In this document: piece after piece, positions 1 to 9,480 of the stretch
Layout: the number at the start of each line of letters is the position of its first letter
Position numbering within the stretch: the first letter of the stretch is position 1
Source: Haplomitrium mnioides
Taxonomy: Eukaryota; Marchantiophyta; Haplomitriopsida; Calobryales
Length of the DNA: 36,449 nt
NCBI GenBank assembly: GCA_049999725.1
Contig: JBNGIS010008159.1
Coordinates: forward strand, 1-36,449
Reading direction: 5' to 3'
Position numbers and translations under genes: made by a program
Notes under the pieces: generated by a model
What the model saw: only the letters and a program-made list of their open reading frames with translations
What the model was told of the DNA's origin: nothing
The model's database searches: none

Positions 1-1
1 T

Positions 2-325
2 TGGGATTCAAAGTTGACCATGGACCTGACTCCAAAGAATCCAACGAACTAGTGAGTCCGAAGAATCCCTCGGACCCTGAGTCCAAAGTTGGCTTTTCTC
101 CGCAAGCCGTCGTCCACCGCCGTCTTCAAACTGGAAGTTGGACCGCCACGCTAACTGGGATTCGTAGTTGACCGCAGACTCAATCCGAAGGATTCCAACG
201 GACTGGTGAGTCTGAAGAATCCCACGGACTCATGAGTTTGAAGTTGACTTTTCTCTGCGGGCCACTGTCCGTCGCCGTCTTCAAACTAGAAGTTGGACTG
301 CCACGCTGACCAAGATCCAAAGTTG
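2..325. repeat. 154-bp direct tandem duplication
   Basis: Two adjacent copies (2-155 and 156-309) begin with TGGGATTC and share the same order of motifs: AGTTGAC, a CCGAAG block, TTTTCTC, a CGCCGTCTTCAAACT block and GCCACGCT. A third copy starts at about 310 (AAGATCCAAAGTTGAC) and gives way to the 24-bp array. The copies differ by many substitutions, so the duplication is old. TTGAC recurs every few tens of bases, which resembles the W-box core, but nothing shows a regulatory role. The left end may be cut by the window edge. Confidence 0.8.
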
Positions 326-542
326 ACTGAAGAACTCTACGGGTTCGATTCCAAAGAACTCTGCAGATCCGAATCCAAAGAGCTCTGTGGATCTGAAGTC
401 CGAAGAACTCCACGGATTTGAATCTAAAGAACTTCGTGGATCCAAATCCGAAGAACTCCACAGATTTGAATCTGAAGAACTCCGCAAATTCAAATCCGAA
501 GAACTCCACGGATCTGAATCAGAAGAACTCCGCGAATCCGAG
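326..542. repeat. 24-bp minisatellite, nine units
   Basis: Nine units of 24 bp start at 326, 350, 374, 399, 423, 447, 471, 495 and 519, with one extra base after unit 3. The unit is close to TCCGAAGAACTC followed by CACGGATTTGAA. Since 24 is a multiple of three, several frames stay open. The plus strand reads a degenerate octapeptide of the type SEELHGFE. The minus strand reads octapeptides of the type SSSDLNLR and EFFGFGST. These frames have no start context or domain and are best treated as repeat-derived. Confidence 0.85.
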
Positions 543-2529
543 GTTGACTGGATGATCCAAAGTTGACTGTGGGTGACGGGCTCTTTCTGCACATTCCTTC
601 ATAACATACTTCGTCCTCCCCCTCTTCCGATCCTTCTTTGAACCATCTGCCAAGCAGTTTTTTCAAGAGTCCCAAAAAGATCCGGATCTTGGTGAGACCC
701 ATCAATGTCGAGGAAAACGAAGTGTCCCCCGATTCCTAGCTCGTCACTACCTCACGAGGATCGTCGCGCTAACCTTTTGCTCCCAACCGTTGCACCTAAA
801 AAGTTTACGATGCAACATTTCCACTTACCTGTAGTCCCTTCCATCTACTGTTGACCTTCGATTTCCATCCCGCGCTTCTGGTCCTCCTCGTTCGATCCTT
901 GATCTTCCTCCGCTCCCAATGTCGCTCTTCTTTCCACTTCTGTGCCTATTACCTCTGGCGAGTGTTATGTTCTTCCCTGCCCTGGCTCCGATTCCTGCCT
1001 TTCGATGATGCTTGCATGACCTCTTTTACTTGCCTCCGATCTGGAGTACCCCGATGCTTCTAGAGTATCCCCGCGCCTTAGGAATTGAGAACTACCCCGC
1101 CGATGCTTCCAATTCCTTCAATTTTTTTATAAGTGTCTCAATTCGCCGGCTGACATTTATTCCAAACCATCCAAAGATAATGTCTCAAGGCTTATATGAA
1201 TACGTCACTCATCAAGGTCTCTACAATAAGTTTCAATTTATATCGTCACCAAAGACTGATCCATATCAAGTTATCCACATTTTTTACTTTAGAAACAAGA
1301 GTTATTGTTGCTTAGCATTACCAATATTTCCATACATTCCAAGTCAAACAAGCTCAGAAAAAAATCTATAGCTCACAAATAAAAACTAGATAGGTTGAGA
1401 ATGGATTGAATACTCATTGTAGAAACTAGACAAAAAATAACCAAGTAGATGCAAGAAACACCACTTAGAACCTTTTGCTATATGACCCTCACTACCACTC
1501 TTGGTTTTCCCTCCTAGAATAGACAACTATATAACAAAATACAATTACTCAACAACACATATTGCATCTTGAGATTTTCAAACCCTTCTTTCTAAGGCTA
1601 GTCTCTTTTTGTTGTAACCAATTTTCCAATCAACAAACAACTCAACATACAAACATATATAGACCCACATAAAATCTCTTACCACTATAAAAAATATAGA
1701 ACAGTTTTTCCTTGATCTTTCACCCATTTGTAGCATGAAGAAGATCCTCACCTATAATTGCTTTCATCTCTTCACATCATCCTCCATCTTTGCTAGCTAG
1801 CATCACATGTGATTGACATTGCTCCTTCCAATCAAATTACAACATCTAACAACAACTCTATTTCCAAGCTTTGTCAAGATTCCTTTGCATAATTTTCCGA
1901 ATCAAAAACTTTCTTCAGCAAGTTCACATTAAGGCAAGGCAACAAGAATAGAAGAGGGAAAGAAAGAGAAAAGAAGCCAATGAGAAGTTGCCAAGACTTC
2001 CACTCTACCAAGACCTCCTTTTATACTCATTTTTTCAAGAAATTCAAAAGACTGTGGTAGAGACTAACAAAAAAAAGAACTTGTTGAAAGGTTTTCAACT
2101 AAGTTCTAATCGTTGAGGTTGGTTGATACCAAAAGAAGGTCAACCAAGTTGAATATCAAAAGTAATTCACTCGAACCCAAACAATAAGATTCAATTGAAA
2201 CTAGATCTCTACCACCAAAAAGAGGAGATCATACTAACTTTGAAAGGCTAATAATCGAGCCAAATGGTAAAAATATTTGTGACATCAATTAGCAATATGA
2301 GGTCAACCCAAACCCAAAAAAGACCAAAAACAAACGGCTCTAAAGAGAGAGTGAACTATTGGTAAAGATATAAACCAATTTGAGCTTCTTCATGTTCTTT
2401 TCAAGCACATATTCCCATTTCTTTGTATGCTTTACCTATTGAGGCTCTTTTTCTCACTCTTTCCATTCTAAACCCTAGCTATCTAACTTATAACTTGCAA
2501 TCATGCTCTTTATTTGATGGCATTCAATT
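543..2529. other. Intergenic, no gene recognised
   Basis: About 2 kb without a supported gene. The part from 600 to 1060 is pyrimidine-rich and less AT-rich, and could be an LTR or promoter remnant, but no matching second copy was seen. The open frame at 1012-1371 has no recognisable domain. From 1370 to 2530 the sequence is AT-rich with a purine-rich stretch at about 1930-1985. I see no retroelement motif here. Confidence 0.5.
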
Positions 2530-3060
2530 CTAGAGGACAACTTTACTAACAACACGTAACATAGAGCATACAAAAAACCCTAACCCATGTATCCTAAAGT
2601 AGATTCTCAACAACCACTACTATGAAATATGAACACACCACTCAAAATATAGACATTTTGTTTGTAGAAAATTTGACTTTTTTAGGTTCAAAAAAGGTTA
2701 AAACAATGGTATTTTTACTAAAAAAAATTGAAAGCTTTTTTACTTGATTTTTGTTGTTTTCAAGAAGCTTGCTATATCAAAATAAAATATTTACATGCAA
2801 AATTTGATGAAATTTGTTGCTTTCTCTGAAAATATTGAAAGCTCAAATTCAATTAAAAGATTAAAAATTGTGTTTTTTTAATATAAACTCAAAATTTGGA
2901 TAGAAAACATTCTATCATTATAAATTTTCAACACCTATAAAAAATAAGTCATTTTGAAATTAAATTTATAGCATAGACTTCATGTGCATATAGACATGAT
3001 GTTATTACAAGCTAATTATTTGAAAAATAAATAGAAAACTTGAGAAAGAGCCCATACACA
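2530..3060 (+). repeat. Diverged copy 1 of the exon-plus-AT-rich unit
   Basis: From about 2600 this stretch is collinear with 35885-36410. The clearest match is at the stop codon: TCTCAACAACCACTACTATGA (2605-2625) against the matching segment ending at 35908; both encode QQPLL-stop. Further matches follow in order, for example ATGCAAAAT with a GAAAATATTGAAAGCTC block, and near 2960-3070 the segments GACATGATG, AAAGAGCC and GAGTTACTGGT. Identity by eye is about 60-65 percent. Upstream of 2600 the exon is too decayed to read. Confidence 0.5.
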
Positions 3061-3615
3061 CGTCAAAAGTTTGAGTTACTGGTTCAAAGTCCAAGGGAAG
3101 ACAAACTTCATAAACCAAACCTTGCAAGGGGTTCCAAGCTCTGTCTTAAAATCCAAGCAAGAAGGGGGCTTTAAGTTTCACTTTGAAGTCCATGCACGTA
3201 TAAGATTTAATAGTCAAAGTGGTTCAAGGCTAGAGAAATCCAAGCATGTAGATGGTTTTGTTGTCAAAACGTACTTGAGCTTGAGTAGTCTAAACATGCC
3301 TATGGTTTAGTAGTTAAAATGGGTGAGAGCTTGAGTGATTTAGATGCCTAAAGGGATTGGAGTTCTATATCAGAGTCCAAGTCCAAGCTCAACAATCAAG
3401 ATGTGTAGAGTCTTCAATAGTCTTTGCGGACATAGAGTTCAATAGTCAAAATACATAAAGACTTTAGTAGTCTATGCATACATATGGTTTTGAGTTCCAA
3501 TCAAAAGTCTTTGCGTGCATAGGGTTTAATAGTCCAATGGTTCACTAGCCTCAATTGTCCATACGTGCATGGAGCTTGGTAGTTCATTGTCGTAATAGCT
3601 TGAGCAGTCCATATA
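3061..3615. repeat. Decayed 24-bp array, left half
   Basis: Short phrases such as AGTCCATGCACGTATAAG, AGTCTTTGCGTGCATAGG, AGTCTATGCATACATATGG and TTGTCCATACGTGCATGG recur with spacing near 24 bp or multiples of it. They are worn versions of the unit seen clearly at 34818-35198. The array is interrupted by element A at 3616 and resumes at 13792. The open frame at 3071-3310 derives from the repeats. Confidence 0.6.
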
Positions 3616-4055
3616 TGTAAAAGAACTCAAAGAGAACTCAAAGACCCACTCCCAAATAAGTAATACTTCAAGACAACTCTAAAAGAGTTACACAACTCAA
3701 AGCCAATAAGCAAACCAAAGCCAAGAATGCTAGCCAAAGCGAAGCAACCAAAGAGCCAAACCGAATTGAGAGTAACTCCAGAATGATGAGTGAGGCTAAG
3801 AAGCCCTTCCATTTATACAAGAGAAGAGGGTGTCATCCCTCTTTCTTCACTTACAAGTGACTTCTTATTTCAGCCCTAAAGGTGACTCTCTACCAAAAGT
3901 AACTTCGAATGCAAGTAGCCTAAAAGTGACTCTCTACCAAAAGTGACTTCAAAGGCAAGTTATCTAATCTTAATTCTAAAAGTGACTCACTACCACTTCC
4001 TTCACTCCTCTTTATTCTCTTGTAAATAGCACAACCTTATGCTTGTACTATTACA
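3616..4055 (-). repeat. Element A 3' LTR (440 bp)
   Basis: It begins TGTAAAAGAACTC and ends CTTGTACTATTACA on the plus strand. It matches 13352-13791 over its whole length with no net length change. I count about 25 differences by eye. It contains repeated AAAGTGACT-type blocks and a TTTATACAAG stretch. It is followed on the inner side (4056 onward) by a purine-rich minus-strand tract that fits a worn polypurine tract. Confidence 0.9.
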
Positions 4056-4075
4056 TAATCCCTGCCGTCTAGTTG
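4056..4075 (-). other. Element A polypurine tract, worn
   Basis: On the minus strand, GACGGCAGGGATTA abuts the 3' LTR. This is the position expected for the plus-strand DNA primer. The same place in element C reads similarly (16315-16335). Confidence 0.45.
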
Positions 4076-4527
4076 ATGACGTCCTCGTCATTGCCGTAAC
4101 TTAAAAAATTTTTAATAGCTTCTTGAACATTCTCAAGATTTGAAGAAGGTTCCTAAGTAGCATCATGAAGTGGATAGCCTTTCCACAAAACCTTTTATTG
4201 AACTTGTAGATGCCGCCCGCGTTTGATAACTCATTTCGTCAAAATGCGGTCTACTTCAAATTCTTCATGATCATCAAGAACAATGGCTGGAAGAGGAAGT
4301 TGAACATGATTTGGAAAAGAAGATAGACTAGGAACAAAAGGCTTAAGTTTAGACATATGGAACACAGGATGAATCTTCATATAAAGAGGAAGATTAAGTT
4401 TATAAGCAACAGAAGAAATAACCTGAGAAATAGATAAAGGACCAATCCAAGCAGGAGATATACTTACGAACTTGAGTATCTAAAGATAATGGAAGATCAT
4501 GAGTGGATAACATGACTTGGTTTCATG
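4076..4527 (-). pseudogene. Element A integrase C-terminus and chromodomain
   Basis: The minus-strand translation gives QVMLSTHDLPLSLDTQVRK, then VAYKLNLPLYMKIHPVFHMS, then the chromodomain at about 4140-4275 (EEFEVDRILTK, with LWKGYPLHDAT followed by a stop where Trp is expected). This is the standard end of a plant chromovirus polyprotein; the chromodomain is known to steer integration toward certain chromatin. Stops interrupt it in at least three places. At about 4523-4528 the sequence jumps from this C-terminal part straight to the pre-integrase region, so the zinc finger end and the whole DD35E core are deleted (about 0.8 kb, judged against element C). Confidence 0.8.
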
Positions 4528-5440
4528 CGCTTCTTGTAAACAAGCTATTCAAAGCATATCATCTTGTGGAACATATATTTGATGGCCTTGATAGAGAATA
4601 CCATCTCGAATAGAAAAGGAATGATACTCATTATCCTTGACGGCCAATCGTATTCGAACCAGACTAAAGAAAGCATCTTCTTGTAGTTTTTGAATATAAC
4701 TCCCACTAGTTGTCTCATCTAAATGTAAGATACTAATGTTGCTCACCTCCATTGTATTAACTCGATGATCCGACCTTTGTGACAATGCATTGAGAATGGT
4801 GTGGAACCTTCCTAGCTTCTACTCTAGCTTGATATCAAAGAGTTGCAATTGATCTTCCTATCGGTGATGGCAACTTGTCATATTTTCCAAATGAATTGAT
4901 TACAACAATGCTTTGTGATATGTGTGCATAAGTACATGTCTTCCCAAAAGATAATACCTCCATACTTTTATAGCATAAACCATTGCCAATTGCTATCGAT
5001 CCCTTGCAGAATAGTTTCTTTCTGCCGCATTCAACTGGCGTGACATGAAGGCAATTGGATGAAGTCCAACCTCAAACTCTTGGTGTAAAACTGCTCCAAT
5101 AACAAAATTAGAAGCATCAAAATCAACTATACAATGTGTCTTTGGATCATAAGCTTGTAAAATAGGATGAGAAGAGACTGCATCTTTGAGCTATTGAAAT
5201 GTCGATTGCTTTTTGGCGGTCTATTAAAACTTGACCTCTTTGCCTAGCAGATCTGTAAGTGGTGTAGCAATATGTGCATAACAATCAATGAATTGTCAAT
5301 AGAAGCTTGCCAATCCATTGAAGGCTCTAATGTCCTTTGCCTCCTTTGGTGTTGGCCACTCAGCAATAGCCTTGATTTTCTCTTCTTCCATCTTTATACC
5401 ATCCGCAAACACCTTGTGCCCTAAGTAAGTAGCCTCTTGC
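4528..5440 (-). pseudogene. Element A RNase H and pre-integrase linker
   Basis: In minus-strand order: RT thumb/connection with AFNGLASFY, an RNase H start with IVDFDASNFVIGAVLHQE (about 5080-5140), PIAFMSRQLNAAERNYSARD, an HTYHKAL segment where family members have TDHKAL (a catalytic Asp apparently lost), and SQRSDHRVNTMEVSNISI leading into the linker ending at about 4549. Several stops interrupt the frame. RNase H would degrade the RNA strand during reverse transcription. This copy cannot be active. Confidence 0.75.
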
Positions 5441-6279
5441 TTCCAAAATTTGCACTTGGATCTCTTACAATAAAACTTCTAATTGCGCAATCTTTGCAAA
5501 ACTTCTTTTAGATGATTGCAATACTCAACTTCAGTTTTGCTAAAAATAAGAATGTCATTCAACAATACCAAAACTGACTTATCCAATAACCCATCAAAAA
5601 TTTGATGCATTTGATCCATGAATATGGTCGGAGCATTAGTGAGACCAAATGTAAGGACCTTCCACTCAAAATGTCTATACCTCGTTCTAAAAGCTATCTT
5701 TGACACATTACTTGGCTTGATAGGAATTTGCCAATAACCACTTCAAAGATTGAGCTTTGAAAACAACCGCGCACCACTCAGCTGATCCAACAAATCATCA
5801 ATACGCGGTAAAAGATAGGCATTCTTTACGGTTTGCTTGTTTAAACCACGATAATCAGCACAAAGACAAAATCCACTATCTTTCTTTGGTACAAAGAATA
5901 CTGGTGCTCCCTAAGATGAAGTACTATGCTGAATGAAGTCCTTCTCAAGAAGATCCGTCAAGGTCTTGCGAAGCTCTTCCAACTCCTGTGGCGATAACCT
6001 GTATATAGACCGATTATATGGAATACTGTTTGGTATCAACTCAATCGGAAAGGGTATTCCACGATCATCTAGCAACCTCTTTGGCAAATCATCTAGAAAC
6101 ACATATGAAAACTCCTTCAAGATATCATCAATCATTGAAGTCAACATAGATTTCCCTCCCTTGTTATTCAAGTCCACAATAGGCCTGATCCATACAGCAA
6201 AGACAGGCAACTCTTTCTCCATCAAAACATTATGCTGAACTGATTTAAGCTTCTTCACCAATGGTGTCAGATTCCCCAA
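5441..6279 (-). pseudogene. Element A reverse transcriptase
   Basis: Ty3/gypsy RT pieces in order from the right: FSYVFLDDLPKRLL and [20 protein letters not shown] (6279-5930), then [58 protein letters not shown] and the active-site segment VLVLLNDILIFSK at about 5540-5580. The usual x-D-D box reads N-D here, so the first catalytic Asp is lost. There is a stop after LFSKLNL and another near 5910. The related copy in element C (28138-28320) keeps FLDD. Confidence 0.82.
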
Positions 6280-6700
6280 AAGAAATTTCTTTCCTTGTAA
6301 AGTAACTTGAATTTGTCGTTTTGCCCAATCAACTTGAGCAGAATGATCTTCAAGCTAAGGCAAACCCAAAATAATATCATACTATATGGGTGCAATAACA
6401 AAATCCATAAATTCCTCATAATCTTTGCCAATCCTTAGAAGAAATGGCTTGTGAGAATGGAATACCTCATGTTTTTAGCCATCGGCCATAGTCACAAAAC
6501 TTCCTTTGATAGGCGAAGTCGTAGCTTTGATCTTCTTTACAAAACGTAGTAACATGAAATTTTCAGAGCTTCCACAATCTATCAACATTCTATAAGAATG
6601 CTCATCAACTATACCATCTAGATGAAACAAGATACTTCTGATTCTTGTTGAGCTTTTCATTCAATTGGAATTAATTAAGCTCTTTGCAAACCGCTCAACT
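6280..6700 (-). pseudogene. Element A aspartic protease
   Basis: The minus-strand frame 6660-6475 reads VDEHSYRMLIDCGSSENF, the retroviral-type protease active-site region. The family has D-S/T-G; here it reads D-C-G. Downstream, toward 6280, are worn pieces including QVTLQGKKFLLGN, the usual link to RT. Protease would process the Gag-Pol polyprotein. Stops at about 6474 and 6356 break it. Confidence 0.7.
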
Positions 6701-7397
6701 ACCGTTATTGAGGTTGGTCGTTTCCCTGATTTTCTTCTTCAGCTGCCGCTTGAACAAGAGCACATGGTCGCCCTTGGCAATGTGGGCAATTTGCAATTAT
6801 ATGACCAAGCTGTCGACGATAAAAGCATCCTCCACTTTGGCGTAGACGCTCACGCTCTACATCAGTGAATGCCACTCTTTGCGCCGCATCAATCTCCATA
6901 GGTACAGCCTCATTTGCTGGCACACAAACATTTCGTAAAGCTTGTTGTAGACATGGATGTGGCCTAGCCTCGTTGGTCACTAGTAGCAAGTCATATCATT
7001 TTGCCATAGGCATTGTTTCTTCTAGTTGAAAGGGCTCTCTCATTGTCACTTCTATTTGAGTGCGAGGCTTCAATCCTCGAACAAATCAATCCAAAGCTTC
7101 TCTCTCGCCCATATTAGGAATTTGCATAATGGTATTTTGAAATTATATGACATAGCTTCTTACCGTACCAAGTTGCTTCAATTCTACCAAACAATCTCTT
7201 GCCACCTTTGGAGCATTCAAAACCCTAAATCTTAGATTTACTGCTTCTTTAAACTCTTGCCAAGAAGCAATTGGAGTGACAAATCCACGCTGAGCTTGCT
7301 CAATTTGATATCTCCACCAAGTCTTTGGCACTCCTTCCAACTGACTTGCAGCAAATAGAATTCTTCTACCATCCTCTCTTATACTGGTAGCCTCAAA
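6701..7397 (-). pseudogene. Element A gag, main part
   Basis: The minus-strand frame at 7397-7143 holds the conserved gag core, with RILFAASQLEGVPKTWWRYQ, SWQEFKEAVNLRFR and ELKQLGTVRSYV. The frame at 6989-6705 holds PANEAVPMEIDAAQ and a zinc knuckle reading CFYRRQLGHIIANC, in which the second Cys of C-x2-C-x4-H-x4-C has become Arg. Gag forms the particle and binds RNA. The first part of the same gag lies 5.7 kb away at 13123-13320, separated by element B. Confidence 0.8.
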
Positions 7398-7402
7398 ATA
7401 TT
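7398..7402. other. Target-site duplication of element B, left
   Basis: ATATT directly before the TGTAATGG start of B. It is repeated exactly at 13118-13122 directly after the B 3' LTR, which ends GTTACA. Confidence 0.92.
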
Positions 7403-7515
7403 TGTAATGGTCACCAACTTTAGTAAGCAACAACTAAAAAATAGCGACAACTATGTCTAGAAAGCCATTACTAAGTTAAAGTATCAAAAAACGAGTGCTA
7501 TTATAAAGAAAGTGA

Positions 7516-7690
7516 CACGTGGCAAGAGGAGAGAAAGTCAACAAATTAAAATGAAAGAAAAGACACTTTAGAAGAGGATCAGAACATGTGGGAAGAGGAG
7601 GATTAAAGCAAATAGAAGGTTCTAAGATAAGAACACGTGGAAAAAGAAGAACTAAAGAGAAATAGAAGGTTCTAAAGATAAGGACACGTG
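7516..7690 (+). promoter_or_regulatory. G-box/ABRE-like cluster in B 5' LTR
   Basis: CACGTG occurs at 7516-7521, 7634-7639 and 7685-7690, with CATGTG at 7585-7590. They lie in worn sub-repeats such as AAGGACACGTGGCAAAAGGAG, about 50-70 bp apart. CACGTGGC is the known core for plant bZIP/bHLH binding, including ABA-responsive elements. The matching sites in the 3' LTR are 12679, 12748 (both altered at the CpG), 12797 and 12848. The motif is visible; stress or ABA response is inference. Confidence 0.6.
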
Positions 7691-7820
7691 GCAAAAGGAG
7701 AATAAAAGTAAAGGGTGGTCCAATCAATGAGAGAGGAAAAAGAGTGGTCCAATTAGAGGAGGATAGAACAAGAACCAATGGGGTTTCGCCACCTATGTAG
7801 GCAAAGTGCTTTTCACTTAG

Positions 7821-7828
7821 TATATAAA
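7821..7828 (+). promoter_or_regulatory. TATA box of element B LTR
   Basis: TATATAAA in CACTTAGTATATAAAGAAG, conserved at 12984-12991 in the 3' LTR. It lies about 130 bp before the LTR end, and CCAAT sequences lie just upstream (around 7720-7780). This fits the U3/R boundary promoter. Confidence 0.65.
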
Positions 7829-7955
7829 GAAGAGAGAGGGCCTTGTTGGGCATCTCTTACCTTGTGGGTTCTTGAAGTTCTTTATGCGCTACTCTTGTAT
7901 GTGTTGTGCTTGTGCTAATTTTTTTAGTGTGCAATGCATGTGTGTAGTGCTACAA

Positions 7956-7967
7956 TGGTATTAGAGC
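7956..7967 (+). other. Element B primer binding site
   Basis: TGGTATTAGAGC starts one base after the 5' LTR. It pairs with the 3' end of plant initiator tRNA-Met except for one T where TGGTATCAGAGC has C. Confidence 0.85.
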
Positions 7968-8648
7968 TTGGTCTTCTCTAAAGAAGTGTGGACTACCCCT
8001 CTTTGGAGAAGCACTAAAGACCTCTTGGAGTAGTGGAATCTCCACTTTGCATGAACTCCAAGAGAGTCAAACTTTCAAGTTTTCATGAATAAAGGATAGC
8101 GGGTATCCCATCCTTTATAAATGAAGATAAGAAGTTTCACTTGATGCTATGATGGCTAATAGATAGAGGAGCATTTGTACCTCCTAGAATTCCTCTATTG
8201 AATCCCTTTAATATTTGTGTGTTTAACATTGACAAACATTTCTTTCGTAAAATTTTAGTGTATAATTTTAGAGATGATTTTATGGTTTTTGTAATAGAAT
8301 CAAGAGAGTCTGTTATCTTACTTGTAGTAAACTATGGTGTTACGTGTGATTGTTTTAGTTATGTTTTATGGTAGGTAGAAAATGGATTTGAACCTCTAGA
8401 CGAGTTCAACTCCAAGTGCCATATTTCTATTCGAGTAACGCTCAAACAAACGCAACGAGATTTCCTTGTTCATAAGTTTGGAGAGAGTTTTTGTGAGTCA
8501 ATGCTAGCCTCAACTAAACCTTTTATTCTACCTATTCTACATAATTGGAATGTGTATATATTTGTTTTTGTATAAGTCATTCGTAGCTAAGTTGTGATAG
8601 AAAAACCATGGAGGCAAACTCTAGCAATTTGGAGAAGAAGTAGGTTGG
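7968..8648 (+). other. Element B leader, untranslated
   Basis: Sequence between the PBS and the first usable gag frame. An ATG at 8608 opens a frame that stops after 11 codons (TAG), so the reading start used here is the ATG pair at 8649. No other signal was recognised. Confidence 0.5.
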
Positions 8649-9480
8649 ATGATGGCCAAGTTGGAGGAGCTTCAAGCAGCTCTTATAGCAAGTCAACAAC
8701 AAACGAACATGCTGATAGGAGAAATGGTGAAAATGCGACTACAACAAACGAATGAAGAAGGAAGTCGAGAAACATTGCTACAAAAGATGAGCAAGTTGTG
8801 TAAAGTGGAGTCTTATAGAGGAAGTCGCATGGTTGGTGTTGTAGAAGGGTGGGTTTATCGAATGGAGGTTCACATGTCATACTATCCACATGCTTCGGAT
8901 TTGGAGAAAGGATTATTTGCAAGGTCATTTTTAATTGAGCATGCATCCATTTGGCTACAAGGATAGGAGCGGCAGAAAAATGCACAAGGAGAATAACTAT
9001 TGTGGAAGGCTCTAAAAGAATGTTTACTACAAAACTTCAAAGCCGTAGAATTTATTCTAACTCCAAGAACCAAGCTTTGAGAGTTAGAGCAACAAGGAAG
9101 TGTTGCAAGATATATTGAAGAGTTTCGGATCCTATAAGTTCAAATCAAGGATATGAGTTCAGCCGAAGCCCTTGACAATTTTCTACAATGATTGAAGAGA
9201 AAGATTCGAGAGGAAGTCATGATGCGCAACCCAAAAGATGTTAATGAAGCCATATCGTTTGCACAGAGAATTGAAGGAACACTAGGGATTGTGCAAACAG
9301 GAGGGAATTATGGCCCCACACCTATGGAGTTGGGAAACATAAGAAGAAGAGACTTCAATCGTCCAAATCACCAACAAGGAGGGCCACATATTGCTACAGA
9401 TAGGAGGATGGAAGAGAGGCAAGAAACTAAAACATGCTACAATTGTGGCCAAATAGGACACATTGCACCAAATAGTCTCA
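8649..9480 (+). pseudogene. Element B gag
   Basis: It starts MMAKLEELQAALIASQQQ, then VEGWVYRMEVHMSYYPHAS and the gag core (LIEHASIWLQG, EFRIL, MSSAEALDNFLQ, REEVMMRNPKDVNEAISFAQ). A CCHC knuckle at 9435-9476 reads CYNCGQIGHIAPNS, with the last Cys replaced by Ser. In-frame stops occur at 8964 (TAG) and again before 9192. Several stops sit where Trp or Gln codons are expected, consistent with cytosine deamination. The protein would have packaged the element RNA. Confidence 0.82.

Larger units (their letters stand above)
7403..7954 (+). repeat. Element B 5' LTR (552 bp)
   Basis: It runs TGTAATGGTC...GTGCTACA and aligns end to end with 12566-13117 at equal length. By eye about 46 positions differ. 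U3 carries a run of G-box motifs and CCAAT boxes, then a TATA box at 7821. The PBS follows after one base. Confidence 0.92.

Noticed and set aside
326-542. Regular repeats as a CRISPR array
   Set aside because: The units are directly abutting with no unique spacers, and the setting is a plant genome.
1012-1371. 119-codon plus-strand frame as a gene
   Set aside because: No domain, AT-driven composition in its second half, no splice or promoter context, no second copy.
7476-7853. 125-codon minus-strand frame, repeated at 12639-13016
   Set aside because: It is the antisense of the B LTR U3. Both copies are open only because the LTRs are alike and purine-rich.
7956-7967. tRNA-Met-like match as a tRNA gene
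   Set aside because: Only the acceptor-end complement is present, in the position of a retrotransposon PBS; no cloverleaf.
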